From the NCBI GenBank assembly GCA_902792855.1, contig CADBBP010000014.1, forward strand, positions 1 through 34,074: a stretch of 34,074 nt of DNA, given 5' to 3'. The first letter of the stretch is position 1, and each line of letters begins with the position of its first letter. The notes beneath the pieces were generated by a model. It was not told where the DNA came from, searched no databases, and saw nothing but the letters and a program-made list of their open reading frames with translations. The DNA is from an uncultured Prevotellaceae bacterium. Lineage in GTDB: Bacteria; Bacteroidota; Bacteroidia; Bacteroidales; Bacteroidaceae. The translations under genes were made by a program, and so were the position numbers. Shown piece by piece: positions 9,401 through 16,941 of the stretch.

Positions 9401-10680
9401 GTGGAACTGCCGGTGGCATAATGCCGCCTCACCCCTCCGGGCATGGTGGTGATGACGCTCAGCCCCATATTCTCCTGCGACACCCAGATGTTGCCGGAGC
9501 GGTCCACCATCTCACCATAGAGGTAGTCGCTCTTGATGGGCGAGGAGGTGCCGTTGCGTGGTGTGAAGTGGGTGAGTTGGCGCGTGGAGGGCACGTATGA
9601 GAAGAGGCCGTTGCCGATGGTGGAGACCCAGATGGTGCCTTCGTGGTCCACCACCAACCCGTAAGGGCGTATTCCGCGCTTGTTCAGCAGTTGGCTGTCG
9701 AGGATGTGGAAGGAGTACACCTCCCCGCGGCGGTTGTCAAAATAATAGATGTTGACAGCATTGTCGGCCACGTAGTAGTTGCCGGTGTTGTCGCGATAGA
9801 CGGAGCCTCCGGGGATTTGCTCCCGGTTGGTCCCCACCGCCCCGCTGCGGGTGTCGATGCGGTAGGTGGTGCCTTGGGTGATGATGACAAGACTGCCCAT
9901 GGTGGGCACCAAGCCACGGATGGAGTTGCCGGGAAGCCATCCGGGGATGGCCTCCACGTCGGTGTGCAGCCTGCCCTCCTTGTCGGCGTGCATCACTTGG
10001 TTGTCGGTGGTGGAGAAGAAGATGGTGTCGCCACTGACGGCGGCATGGGTGAAGCCGTGCTGGCGGCTGACGCATCTCAGCGATTCGCCTTCCTTCACGT
10101 GGAGGCTCTTGTCGGTGCCTATCCACACGCGCCCGCGGCTGTCGGCCTCGATGAACCTCACGTTGTTCGACGGCAACTGGCCGTTGCCCACGTTGTACTC
10201 CCTGCCCGTCACCTTTCCATCCTTGTAGGTCACCTCGATGCATCCGGTGTATTCATACCACAACCAGGTGGCACCGTCGGGCGTGAAGGTGCAGTTGCAG
10301 TAATTCTTTCCGTTGTTGCCGTCGGGGATGAACTGCACGAAGCGACGCCGACCGGTGTCGTAGCAGCTGTAGTGCTCGCCTTGCAGGCGTATGAAAAGCA
10401 GGCCGTTGGGGTTCTGGTGCAACTCGCGCAGCCGGTTGCTCAGCAGCAGGGAGTCGTTGCCGGTGTCGGAATGGCGGAGCACGTCGAAGGAGTAGCCGTC
10501 GTAACGGCACAAACCGTCCGACGTGGCCATCCAGATGTACCCCCTGGGGTCTTGCACCATGTTGATGACATAGTTGCTGGGCAGTCCATCCTTGGTGTTG
10601 AGGTCGCGGCTCTTGAGCCCGCCCTGGCACCACGCACAAGTGACGGCAAGCAACATGAAGAGTGTGATGAGGCTTCGCAT
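6472..10680 (-). CDS. Hybrid two-component system regulator (HTCS)
   Basis: 1,402 residues, normal for the HTCS family, which joins sensor kinase and response regulator in one inner-membrane protein controlling polysaccharide use. Order: signal peptide (MRSLITLFMLLAVTCAW); two seven-bladed periplasmic propellers of two_comp_reg repeats (GYIWMATSDGLCRYDG, GRLWIGTHYGLSRL); a Y_Y_Y-type domain before the TM (about 845-868); HisKA with His894 in SHEFRTPL; HATPase with NALKYTP and DNGVGVP; receiver with Asp1192 in SDIRMP; C-terminal AraC HTH (SDALYFSRCFKQHFGVTPSKY) ending in KG. All catalytic residues are intact. It is divergent from a GH105 gene 104 bp away, so the predicted signal is an oligosaccharide produced or used in that pathway. 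The last 62 bp recur exactly at 12959-13020. Confidence 0.96.
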   Translation of the reverse strand: MRSLITLFMLLAVTCAWCQGGLKSRDLNTKDGLPSNYVINMVQDPRGYIWMATSDGLCRYDGYSFDVLRHSDTGNDSLLLSNRLRELHQNPNGLLFIRLQGEHYSCYDTGRRRFVQFIPDGNNGKNYCNCTFTPDGATWLWYEYTGCIEVTYKDGKVTGREYNVGNGQLPSNNVRFIEADSRGRVWIGTDKSLHVKEGESLRCVSRQHGFTHAAVSGDTIFFSTTDNQVMHADKEGRLHTDVEAIPGWLPGNSIRGLVPTMGSLVIITQGTTYRIDTRSGAVGTNREQIPGGSVYRDNTGNYYVADNAVNIYYFDNRRGEVYSFHILDSQLLNKRGIRPYGLVVDHEGTIWVSTIGNGLFSYVPSTRQLTHFTPRNGTSSPIKSDYLYGEMVDRSGNIWVSQENMGLSVITTMPGGVRRHYATGSSTPDYANLFRVVRMTSDGKVWGGNFMGGTYQLAGDMLLKTSIGVDDDMLAICRDSKGRQWVGTRRSGLSIDGRFHTHQPDDPHSLAGGKVFDILEDRDHRMWVAVNMGALCLATQQADGSWQFRKFLDDTPLMRNVTRLVQTRSGLIFAGCGDGVVVFHPAQLAANPKAYHYYNSSNSTLGYFEIRDILEDHAGVVWLASAGGGLYKVGNPSDAAHLTFEQLTTHQGLADNTANSLVEDAGGRLWIGTHYGLSRLDTRSMQFTTHYLSTDLLGDVYSEHSACRLGDGTLVFGTNNGIVSFNPGNTQDEDGRKAHPTITNLLVNGAMYNEYDEAETISLKHRQNSLTFRFSDLKFDFPHDTEYEYMLEGADRHWSLPTRQNEAVYKDLAPGNYVFHVRIANSEREATMEVNILHPWWNTWLAWLFYLLIAGGLAWYVIRLLLITYSMRNRIRMDKEISEFKQRFFMDVSHEFRTPLTLIQGAMERIGKTGELPSSLKQPISNMQRSTDRMMRLVNQLLEFHKYEHGKLSLRLQQTDVVRFLRDITMSFSDVAQNRQTSLQFVPFAQHHDMFIDRGFLDKILHNLLSNALKYTPRKGDVVVRVKHEGERLIIRVEDNGVGVPKEKQAQLFTRFMQTNTIADSMGIGLHFTQQLVKAHHGDIRYEERPGGGSIFVVEIPETPGCYQPGDYLDSSDLVDEAATSVDNLRHYRELMSAPLNDRVVLVVEDDDDVREYIKCELAPYFTVKTAPNGEEALEMVRAHAIDLVVSDIRMPVMDGITLLKKLRADDSIFDIPFILLTAIDSVERQLEGVRFGADAYIPKPFSPALLVGKSISLIEQRERLKAAYSAHAPAAEGSTPAADTSAEAPLIRSERDRKFREIVDKKIESNMDNPDLMVDDLAQATGYGRSQFYGKMMEVTGTTPKDYIRTKRMARAAELLRSGEMTTVAEVAYKVGFSDALYFSRCFKQHFGVTPSKYQKG

Positions 10681-10684
10681 GGGG

Positions 10685-10692
10685 CAAAATTA
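10685..10692 (-). promoter_or_regulatory. -7 box of the HTCS gene
   Basis: TAATTTTG on the minus strand fits TAnnTTTG. Only four bases (CCCC) separate it from the ATG at 10680, implying transcription starts at or within a few bases of the start codon. A TTG lies 22 bp upstream, slightly longer than the usual spacer. Confidence 0.55.
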
Positions 10693-10702
10693 CACATTTT
10701 TT

Positions 10703-10737
10703 GTACAATTTTACCAAGAAATCGTACTTTTTACATA
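10703..10737. promoter_or_regulatory. Candidate regulator-binding direct repeat between HTCS and GH105
   Basis: GTACAATTTTAC (from 10703) and GTACTTTTTAC (from 10724) form a direct repeat spaced about two helical turns in the divergent promoter region. AraC-domain regulators usually bind such paired sites. The link to the neighbouring HTCS is inference. Confidence 0.4.
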
Positions 10738-10758
10738 CTTTCGCCGTGTTTTTTGCCG

Positions 10759-10766
10759 TAAATTTG
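10759..10766 (+). promoter_or_regulatory. Putative -7 box of the GH105 gene
   Basis: TAAATTTG fits TAnnTTTG and ends 18 bp before the ATG at 10785. No TTG is found at the -33 distance, which would suit an activator-dependent promoter. TACTTTCG at 10736-10743 is an alternative -7 box. Confidence 0.45.
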
Positions 10767-10784
10767 CGGAAAAATGCTTGAAAG

Positions 10785-11909
10785 ATGAAAAAACTATTCC
10801 TCACATTCATGATGGCCGTGACGGCCTTGATGGCTGGTGCGCAACCGGCCGACAACGCCGACCAGGTATTGGCCGTGGCAAAAAAGGTGAACCAGTATTT
10901 CATGGCTAAGTATGCCGACCCGACAGTCCCCACCAACGTGGGGCGCATCCGTCCGAGCAGCTTGTGGACGCGCGCGGTGTATTACGAGGGACTGATGGCC
11001 CTTTATGAGCAAGACCCCGACCCTCGCTACATCGACTACACCGACCGATGGGCCAACCACCACCAATGGACACCGCGAAACGGGGTGAAGACAACGGATG
11101 CCGACGACCAGTGCTGCGGTCAGACTTACCTCGACCGATATATGGCCACCAAGGACAGCAAGATGATCGAGCACGTGAGGGAGAACCTGGACCTTCAGAT
11201 GGCCACCGGCAAACTGGGGTACTGGACATGGATTGATGCCATACAGATGGCCATGCCCGTATATAGTAAGATGTATCGGGCCACGGGCGAGCGCAAATAC
11301 CTCGACCACGCCATGAAGATGTACACCTGGAGCCGCGACACCTGCGGAGGTGGGTTGTTCAACGTGGCGGAGGGCCTGTGGTGGCGCGATGCCGACTACG
11401 TGCCGCCCTACAAGGAGAGCGACGGCAACAACTGCTACTGGAGCCGTGGCAGCGGATGGGTGTATGCCGCCTTGGTGAGGGTGATGGGCGACATCGGCAA
11501 GAAGGACAAATATTTCAAGCGTCTCAAGAAGGACTTCGTCGCCATGAGCGAGGCACTGCTCCAATGCCAGCGTGAGGACGGCCTGTGGAACCCGTCGCTC
11601 GTCTCACCCGTCACCTACGGGGGGAAGGAGCTCACCGGAACGGCCCTCTTCCTCTACGGCATGAGCTGGGGCATCAACAACGGCATCCTCAAGGCGAAAA
11701 AATACAAGGGGGCATGCGACAGGGCATGGCAGGCAATGGTGCGCGACTGCGTGCATCCCGACGGCTTCCTCGGCTACGTCCAAGGCACCGGCAAAGACCC
11801 CTCGGCAGGACAGCCCCTCTCCTACACCAAGGTCCCCGACTTCGAGGACTACGGCACAGGCTGCTTCCTCCTCGGAGCAGCGGAGTACTACAAGCTCCTG
11901 AAGAAATAA
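10785..11909 (+). CDS. GH105 family unsaturated glycuronyl hydrolase (YteR-like)
   Basis: 374 residues, the normal size of GH105/GH88-type (alpha/alpha)6-barrel enzymes. These hydrolyse the unsaturated uronic acid left at the non-reducing end of oligosaccharides by pectate, rhamnogalacturonan or similar lyases. A signal peptide (MKKLFLTFMMAVTALMAGAQ) points to the periplasm. Visible motifs are DADDQCCGQTYLDRY (about residues 104-118, holding the likely catalytic Asp), YWTWIDAIQMAMP and YWSRGSGWVYAALVRV (about 218-233). It is divergent from the HTCS gene, which probably controls it. No SusC/SusD, lyase or transporter lies beside it in this window, so it is an isolated enzyme rather than a full utilisation locus. 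Exact substrate (rhamnogalacturonan or other) cannot be read from the sequence. Confidence 0.9.
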   Translation: MKKLFLTFMMAVTALMAGAQPADNADQVLAVAKKVNQYFMAKYADPTVPTNVGRIRPSSLWTRAVYYEGLMALYEQDPDPRYIDYTDRWANHHQWTPRNGVKTTDADDQCCGQTYLDRYMATKDSKMIEHVRENLDLQMATGKLGYWTWIDAIQMAMPVYSKMYRATGERKYLDHAMKMYTWSRDTCGGGLFNVAEGLWWRDADYVPPYKESDGNNCYWSRGSGWVYAALVRVMGDIGKKDKYFKRLKKDFVAMSEALLQCQREDGLWNPSLVSPVTYGGKELTGTALFLYGMSWGINNGILKAKKYKGACDRAWQAMVRDCVHPDGFLGYVQGTGKDPSAGQPLSYTKVPDFEDYGTGCFLLGAAEYYKLLKK

Positions 11910-12187
11910 AGTTCCCCGCCTTTTTTATCTTTTTATCACGAATTTAAGAATTAGAGAATTTGAGATTTGAGGATGGAATTTATGGGAATTTGAGACGAAA
12001 TAACAAGCCTTTTCCTGTTTTTCCATGCTGGTGCAAGGAATTCCCATCGCTTGCGGTGGATAATTCTTGATAATTCTTTCATTGTCCATCAATTCTAAAA
12101 TTGGCTTTCCCTTTGGCCGCCGACCTCTGGTTCTTAAATTCGTGAAAAACAATTTGTTGCAAACCATTCAAGGTTGGAAAACTTCAG
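11909..12187. repeat. MITE-like repeat, copy 1
   Basis: Begins at the GH105 stop codon with AAGTTCCCCGCC and ends with AAGGTTGGAAAACTTCAG, giving imperfect terminal inverted repeats. Inside are a second inverted pair (ATCACGAATTTAAGAATT and TTCTTAAATTCGTGA) and unique blocks shared with copies 2 and 3 (GATGGAATTTAT; GATAATTCTTTCATT). Unlike the other copies it carries the 36-bp block at 12099-12134 that is identical to 4609-4644. It has no coding capacity and accounts for the spacer between GH105 and the toxin-antitoxin pair. Confidence 0.75.
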
Positions 12188-12201
12188 ATTATTATAATAT
12201 G

Positions 12202-12233
12202 TTTGCTCGTTTCGATTTTTTTTCGTATCTTCG
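12202..12233 (+). promoter_or_regulatory. Promoter of the toxin-antitoxin operon
   Basis: TTTG (12202-12205), 20 bp, then TATCTTCG (12226-12233) fits the Bacteroidetes pattern with one change in the -7 box. The ATG follows at 12261. Confidence 0.55.
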
Positions 12234-12260
12234 CCGCCGCAAACCAATCAAGTCTGGAGT

Positions 12261-12524
12261 ATGACGACAACACAATTACGTGCAAAACTGTTCCGCGAGA
12301 TGAATCCGCTGCTCGACAGCGAAGCGGCATTGACCAAGTTGCTGGACTTCGTGAAGACGTTGAAATCAACGAAGAAACAGACGAAGAGGGAACGCCAGGA
12401 AGCGTATGTGAAAGAGTCGCTGACTCGCGCCCTCGATGAGGTGGAGCAGGCGAAGCGTGAAGGGCGCAAGCTGAAAACGCTGGACGACTTCATTGTAGAG
12501 CTTGAAAAAGAGGAGGCAGTATGA
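12261..12524 (+). CDS. Putative antitoxin of a type II toxin-antitoxin pair
   Basis: 87 residues, highly charged and helical (KSTKKQTKRERQEAYVKESL; ALDEVEQAKREGRKL), with no membrane segment. It overlaps the next gene by ATGA at 12521, the usual arrangement for an antitoxin translated with its toxin. Antitoxins of this kind bind and block the toxin and normally repress their own promoter. I do not recognise a specific antitoxin DNA-binding family by eye; the identification leans on the partner gene and on size and coupling. Confidence 0.7.
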   Translation: MTTTQLRAKLFREMNPLLDSEAALTKLLDFVKTLKSTKKQTKRERQEAYVKESLTRALDEVEQAKREGRKLKTLDDFIVELEKEEAV

Positions 12525-12859
12525 GGGTAACTATCTCCACCACCGATGAGTTCAACCGCCAAGCCCGCAGACTGGCCAAGAAGTACAAATCTCTGAAGAA
12601 TGACCTTCGGTCTTTCCAACAGGAACTTTTGGACACCCCCCTGCAAGGCGACGACCTCGGTGGTGGCGTGCGCAAGATTCGCATGGCCATTGCCTCTAAG
12701 GGCAAAGGCAAGAGTGGCGGAGCCCGCGTACTGACACTTAACATTTTGGTGAGCGACGATGCCGACGACGTGACGCTACTGACCATCTACGACAAGAATG
12801 AGATAGATAACGTCAGCGACGACTACATCAAATGGCTCGTCGGCGAGGCCAAGAAGTAG
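12521..12859 (+). CDS. RelE/HigB-like toxin
   Basis: 112 residues. The N-terminus (VTISTTDEFNRQARRLAKKY) is the first strand and helix typical of RelE/ParE-fold toxins, followed by the basic stretch GGGVRKIRMAIASKGKGKSGGARVL and the beta-rich core (VLTLNILVSDDADDVTLLTIYDKNEID). This matches the short HigB/RelE-like group common in Bacteroidales. RelE/HigB members cleave mRNA on the ribosome. The gene is coupled to the antitoxin by a 4-bp overlap and is followed by a strong terminator. Activity and true target are not provable here. Confidence 0.8.
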   Translation: MRVTISTTDEFNRQARRLAKKYKSLKNDLRSFQQELLDTPLQGDDLGGGVRKIRMAIASKGKGKSGGARVLTLNILVSDDADDVTLLTIYDKNEIDNVSDDYIKWLVGEAKK

Positions 12860-12896
12860 CATACCCTCACCCTTCTGCTTCTGAAAATACACTATT

Positions 12897-12938
12897 ATCC
12901 CTCATACGGCATCTTGCCGTGTGGGGGATTTTGTTTTG
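12897..12938 (+). terminator. Intrinsic terminator after the toxin gene
   Basis: A 15-bp stem (ATCCCTCATACGGCA with TGCCGTGTGGGGGAT, including G-U pairs) and a TCT loop are followed by TTTTGTTTT. It ends the toxin-antitoxin transcript. Confidence 0.8.
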
Positions 12939-12958
12939 ATGCCGATGTCGAGATTTGT

Positions 12959-13020
12959 CCCCCCTACCCCTTCTGGTATTTCGACGGCGTGACGCCGAAA
13001 TGCTGCTTGAAGCATCGGCT
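12959..13020 (-). pseudogene. 62-bp remnant identical to the HTCS 3' end
   Basis: Positions 12959-13020 are identical to 6467-6528, the last 18-19 codons of the HTCS AraC domain (RCFKQHFGVTPSKYQKG), its stop codon and a few bases after it. There is no HTCS coding sequence upstream of it, so it is a gene scrap. It suggests recombination with, or loss of, another HTCS gene here. Confidence 0.85.
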
Positions 13021-13052
13021 AAGAAAGTTGTACCAACAGTACATTATTACAG

Positions 13053-13310
13053 AAATTTCCACCTTTTTTATCTTTTTTATCACGAATTTAAGAATTGGAG
13101 AATTGAGATTTGAGATTTGAGGATGGAATTTATAGGAATTTGAGATGAAATGGCAAGCCATTTCCTGTTTTTCCATTCTGGTGCATAGAGAACTCCCGTC
13201 GCTTGCGACGGATAATTCTTGATAATTCTTTCATTGGTCACAAATTCTAAAATTCTTAAATTCGTGATAAACAATTTGTTGCAAACTATTTAAGGTTGGG
13301 AAACTATAGT
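13053..13310. repeat. MITE-like repeat, copy 2
   Basis: Ends are AAATTTCCACCTT and AAGGTTGGGAAACTATAGT. Inner inverted repeats are TATCACGAATTTAAGAATT and AATTCTTAAATTCGTGATA. It shares nearly all its length with copies 1 and 3 and lies next to the HTCS remnant. No reading frame of note is present. Confidence 0.78.
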
Positions 13311-13370
13311 AAAATAACACCTCTCTGCCAACATCCTCGATGCTCTCAAATGAGAATCAAACCTTCATTC

Positions 13371-13410
13371 CTTGCCCCGGCGTCATAGGTAGCTATGATA
13401 CCGGGGCAAG
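13371..13410. other. Long hairpin upstream of metK
   Basis: CTTGCCCCGG (13371-13380) pairs with CCGGGGCAAG (13401-13410), and TCATAG with CTATGA inside, around a GTAG loop: 17 pairs with one mismatch. No T-run follows, so it is not a standard terminator. It lies about 140 bp before the metK promoter. The rest of 13311-13550 shows nothing I can name. Confidence 0.6.
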
Positions 13411-13550
13411 TGAATTAATAGGATTCACCTTAAGTCTTGGATATCTGACTCCAAGAATATTACTCGCATATTCTGTTTTTAGGGGGTGGTTGTGAACCCT
13501 CCAAGCCATAGCATGAGAAAAGACCTCTTTAAGGAAAAGCCAAAATATTT

Positions 13551-13581
13551 TTGGCTTTTCTCTCGCTTATTCGTACCTTTG
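13551..13581 (+). promoter_or_regulatory. Promoter of the metK operon
   Basis: TTG (13551-13553), a 20-bp spacer and TACCTTTG (13574-13581) match the consensus exactly. The ATG of metK is at 13611. Confidence 0.8.
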
Positions 13582-13610
13582 CAGCCCCAAACCATCATCA
13601 CATATAAACC

Positions 13611-14870
13611 ATGTCATATCTTTTCACTTCCGAATCCGTTTCAGAGGGCCATCCTGACAAAGTGGCCGACCAGATATCCGACGCCTTGCTCGACCAGTTC
13701 CTGGCATACGACGAGAAGGCTCACTGCGCCATTGAGACCTTCGTCACCACCGGGCAGGTGGTGATCATGGGCGAGGTGCACTCCGAGGCATACATCGACC
13801 TCCAGACCATCGCACGCCGCACCATCAACAACATCGGCTACACCAAGTCGGAATACCAGTTTGACGGCAATTCCTGCGGCGTCATGTCGGCCATCCACGA
13901 GCAGAGCGCCGACATCAGCCGCGGCGTGAACCGTGCCGAGGAGGAAGCACAAGGAGCCGGCGACCAGGGCATGATGTTCGGCTACGCCACCAACGAGACG
14001 GAGGAATACATGCCCGTCTCCCTCTCCCTGGCCCACCTCATCATGTACACCCTGGCAGAGATACGCCGCGAAGGGCGTGAGATGACCTACCTGCGCCCCG
14101 ACGCAAAGAGCCAGGTGACGGTGGAATACTCCGACGACAACATCCCCCTCCGCATCCACACCATCGTCGTCTCCACCCAGCACGACGAGTTCGACAGCGA
14201 CGACGAGCGCATGCTGCAGCAGATACGCCACGACGTCAAGGAGGTGCTGATGCCCCGCGTGAAAGCCAAAATCCACAGCGAGAAAGTCCTCGCACTCTTC
14301 AACGACGACATCATCTACCACGTCAACCCCACCGGGAAATTCGTCATCGGAGGCCCCCACGGCGACACCGGTCTCACCGGCCGCAAAATCATCGTGGACA
14401 CCTACGGAGGCAAGGGCGCCCATGGAGGCGGAGCCTTCTCGGGCAAGGACCCCAGCAAGGTGGACCGCTCGGCTGCCTACATGGCACGCTACATCGCCAA
14501 GAACATGGTGGCCGCCGGCGTGAGCGACGAGATGCTCGTGCAACTGAGCTACGCCATCGGCGTGGCGGAGCCGGTGAGCATCTATGTCAACACCTACAAC
14601 CGCGCTCGCGTGGGACTTTCCGACAGCGAGATAGCCGAAAAGATTAAAAAGCTCTTCGTACTCACCCCCAAGGCCATCGAACAGCAACTGGGCCTGCGCA
14701 AGCCCATCTACCTCGAGACGGCAGCCTACGGGCACATGGGCCGGAAAAACGAGAAGAAAAAGAAGACGTTCACCAGTTTCTACCACGAGACGAAAACCAT
14801 GGAAGTGGAACTGTTCACTTGGGAGAAACTCGACAAGGTGGACGAGATACGCAAAGCTTTCGCCATCTGA
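13611..14870 (+). CDS. metK: S-adenosylmethionine synthetase
   Basis: 419 residues. It makes S-adenosylmethionine from methionine and ATP in the cytoplasm. The N-terminal signature [20 protein letters not shown] is at residues 13-32, GHPD holding the ATP/methionine-binding His, and the glycine-rich signature [19 protein letters not shown] lies at about 268-286. The product is complete and somewhat longer than the E. coli enzyme, as is usual in Bacteroidales. It heads a rightward cluster and its TGA overlaps the next ATG (TGATG). The G+C-rich codon use resembles the neighbouring housekeeping genes. Confidence 0.98.
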   Translation: MSYLFTSESVSEGHPDKVADQISDALLDQFLAYDEKAHCAIETFVTTGQVVIMGEVHSEAYIDLQTIARRTINNIGYTKSEYQFDGNSCGVMSAIHEQSADISRGVNRAEEEAQGAGDQGMMFGYATNETEEYMPVSLSLAHLIMYTLAEIRREGREMTYLRPDAKSQVTVEYSDDNIPLRIHTIVVSTQHDEFDSDDERMLQQIRHDVKEVLMPRVKAKIHSEKVLALFNDDIIYHVNPTGKFVIGGPHGDTGLTGRKIIVDTYGGKGAHGGGAFSGKDPSKVDRSAAYMARYIAKNMVAAGVSDEMLVQLSYAIGVAEPVSIYVNTYNRARVGLSDSEIAEKIKKLFVLTPKAIEQQLGLRKPIYLETAAYGHMGRKNEKKKKTFTSFYHETKTMEVELFTWEKLDKVDEIRKAFAI

Positions 14871-15781
14871 TGAACATACTGCCAGGGCAGTTCCCCGTTC
14901 CGATATTCAATTCCACCCCCGACACCTTCAAGCTCGTGGCCGACACGCTGACAGCCGACACGGTGCCGGCGGGCGTGGCATTGGCTGATACGGCGAGGGT
15001 GGACAGCGTGGCTTCCGACAGCCTCCAAGCCGTCGCAGCCCATGCCGACACCATCCCCTCCATCTTCGACGGACCACGCCTTGGAATGGCGGCAGACCCG
15101 GCACCCTATTTCTCCGGCGCCGACGACCTGCTCGCCGCACTCACCATGGCAGCCCTGCTCGCCGGCCTCATCGCCCTGGCATTCTCTGGGAAGTTCATCG
15201 CACGGCAGGTGAAGAACTTCTTCTACCTTGGAAACGACAGGACGACACCCGTGCCCGACACACCCGGCGAACTAAGCGGGCAGGGGGTGCTGGTGGCTGG
15301 CACTTGCCTCGTGGTGGCCATCGCATTCTATTGCCACATCATCCATGGACGCGACGACGGGTGGTGGGTTTTCTCCAAGCATGGCGTGTTAGGGATATGC
15401 GCACTAAGCGTTGTTGCCTATTTTCTCTTCAAGGCAGTGGCATACCAGTTTGTCAACTGGGTGTTTTTCGATGTGAAAAAAATTGAACAATGGAACAAGT
15501 CCCTCCTCTTCCTCACGGCGATGGAGGGTGTGGCCATGACCCCCTTCGTGATGCTGATGCTCTACGGGGGCTTGCCACTGCAAACCACCCTCATTTCCCT
15601 CGCCATCGTGGCACTTTTGGTCAAAATATTCACTTTTTACAAGTGCTATCTTATCTTTTTTCGACGAATAGGGGCTTTTTTGCAAATAATTTTGTACTTT
15701 TGTGCGCTCGAATTGATACCCTTGGTCGTTTTGGTCGGCCTCATGGTGACATTTAGCAAAAATTTGGAAATAAAATTTTAG
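14870..15781 (+). CDS. DUF4271 family multi-pass membrane protein
   Basis: 303 residues from the ATG at 14870, which overlaps the metK stop by one base; an in-frame start further upstream lies inside metK and is not favoured. The first 75 residues are polar and rich in Asp/Thr/Ala. The rest has about six to seven TM segments, for example LAALTMAALLAGLIALAF, VLVAGTCLVVAIAFYCHII, LFLTAMEGVAMTPFVMLML and LQIILYFCALELIPLVVLV. DUF4271 proteins are found in Bacteroidota directly before hemD, as here, but their function is unknown. The TM bundle and linkage suggest an envelope role only. Confidence 0.85.
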   Translation: MNILPGQFPVPIFNSTPDTFKLVADTLTADTVPAGVALADTARVDSVASDSLQAVAAHADTIPSIFDGPRLGMAADPAPYFSGADDLLAALTMAALLAGLIALAFSGKFIARQVKNFFYLGNDRTTPVPDTPGELSGQGVLVAGTCLVVAIAFYCHIIHGRDDGWWVFSKHGVLGICALSVVAYFLFKAVAYQFVNWVFFDVKKIEQWNKSLLFLTAMEGVAMTPFVMLMLYGGLPLQTTLISLAIVALLVKIFTFYKCYLIFFRRIGAFLQIILYFCALELIPLVVLVGLMVTFSKNLEIKF

Positions 15782-15788
15782 TACATCG

Positions 15789-16535
15789 ATGATTAAGAAG
15801 ATACTGGTATCGCAGCCTAAACCGTCAAGCGACAAGTCGCCTTATTTCGACATCGCAAGGGAATTTGGCGTTGAGTTGGTCTTTAGGCCTTTCATCAAGG
15901 TGGAGGGTCTCACGGCAAAGGAGTTCCGCCAGCAAAAGGTGAGCATACTCGACCACACGGCCATCGTCTTCACTTCAAGACATGCCATCGACCATTTTTT
16001 CACTCTCGCCAAGGAATTGCGCGTTACCATCCCCGAAACGATGAAATATTTCTGCGTCACAGAGACCATCGCACTCTATATACAGAAATATGTGCAATAC
16101 CGCAAACGCAAGGTGTTCTTCGGCACCACCGGGAAAATCATCGACCTCGTGCCTCTCATGGTGAAGCACAAGAATGAGAAATACCTCGTGCCCATGAGCG
16201 ACATCTCCACCAGCGGAGTCACCGCATTGCTCGACTCCAAAGGTCTCAACCACAAGGAGTGCATCATGTACCGGACGGTCAGCGACGACTTCACCAAGGA
16301 GGAGGTGGAGCAGTTCGACTACGACATGCTGCTCTTCTTCAGCCCCGCCGGCCTCAACGCACTGACGAAGAACTTCCCGCATTTCGAGCAGGGAGACATC
16401 TGCATCGGAGCATTCGGACCGGCCACGGCCAAAGAGGTGGCCGACCGCGGGCTGCGCCTCGACCTCAAGGCTCCCACACCGGAATTTCCATCCATGACCG
16501 GTGCACTGCGCGACTTCCTGAAAAACGCCAAATAG
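15789..16535 (+). CDS. hemD: Uroporphyrinogen-III synthase
   Basis: 248 residues, full length for the family. The enzyme closes and inverts ring D of hydroxymethylbilane to give uroporphyrinogen III in tetrapyrrole synthesis. The sequence starts with the typical first strand (KKILVSQPKPSSDKSPYFDIA) and has FTSRHAIDHFF (about residues 60-70), the second-domain strands YLVPMSDISTSGVTALL and the C-terminal LLFFSPAGLNALTKNF and GPATAKEVADRGLRLDL blocks. It lies 7 bp after the DUF4271 gene and 7 bp before rnpA. Bacteroidales often keep this gene apart from the rest of heme synthesis, as seen here. Confidence 0.9.
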   Translation: MIKKILVSQPKPSSDKSPYFDIAREFGVELVFRPFIKVEGLTAKEFRQQKVSILDHTAIVFTSRHAIDHFFTLAKELRVTIPETMKYFCVTETIALYIQKYVQYRKRKVFFGTTGKIIDLVPLMVKHKNEKYLVPMSDISTSGVTALLDSKGLNHKECIMYRTVSDDFTKEEVEQFDYDMLLFFSPAGLNALTKNFPHFEQGDICIGAFGPATAKEVADRGLRLDLKAPTPEFPSMTGALRDFLKNAK

Positions 16536-16542
16536 GCCGGCA

Positions 16543-16941
16543 ATGGCGGCAGTGCGCCCTTTCACTCTTCCCAAGGCGGAGCGTCTCGCCGGCAAGAAGC
16601 TGGTGGAGACATTGTTCAAGGGCGGCGACAGCCGCTCTCTGGTGTATTTCCCCCTAAGGGCGGTGTATGCATGGGTGGAGGGCGGCGAGGCTCCCGTCAT
16701 GATGATGGTGAGCGTGCCCAAGCGATGCTTCAAAAGCGCCGTCTGCCGCAACAGGGTGAAGCGACAGGTGAGAGAAGCATTCCGCAAACACAAGCACGGA
16801 CTTCACGAACACGTGGCAGAGGCCGGCAACTCACGCTCGCTCGCCCTGGCTTTCATCTGGCTCGACAACCAGCTTCACGACAGCAAGGAGGTGGAACGGC
16901 GCGTGGCCGGACTGCTCCAGCGGATAGGAGATAGGATATGA
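16543..16941 (+). CDS. rnpA: Ribonuclease P protein component
   Basis: 132 residues. It is the basic protein subunit that helps RNase P RNA cut the 5' leader of pre-tRNAs. The family motif is clear: [20 protein letters not shown] (about residues 65-84), preceded by [11 protein letters not shown]. The product is basic, as expected. Its stop overlaps the yidD start (ATGA at 16938-16941), a pairing conserved across bacteria. Confidence 0.96.
   Translation: MAAVRPFTLPKAERLAGKKLVETLFKGGDSRSLVYFPLRAVYAWVEGGEAPVMMMVSVPKRCFKSAVCRNRVKRQVREAFRKHKHGLHEHVAEAGNSRSLALAFIWLDNQLHDSKEVERRVAGLLQRIGDRI

Noticed and set aside
12964-13176. 70-residue frame ending in an HTCS-like C-terminus
   Set aside because: Only the 62-bp duplicated tail gives it meaning; the rest is repeat DNA, so I list it as a gene remnant.
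13311-13610. SAM riboswitch before metK
   Set aside because: The only strong structure is one long hairpin upstream of the promoter; no multi-helix fold or conserved SAM-binding core is visible in the 30-base leader.
13641-14786. 381-residue open frame opposite metK
   Set aside because: metK is certain on the plus strand, and the opposite frame shows no family features.
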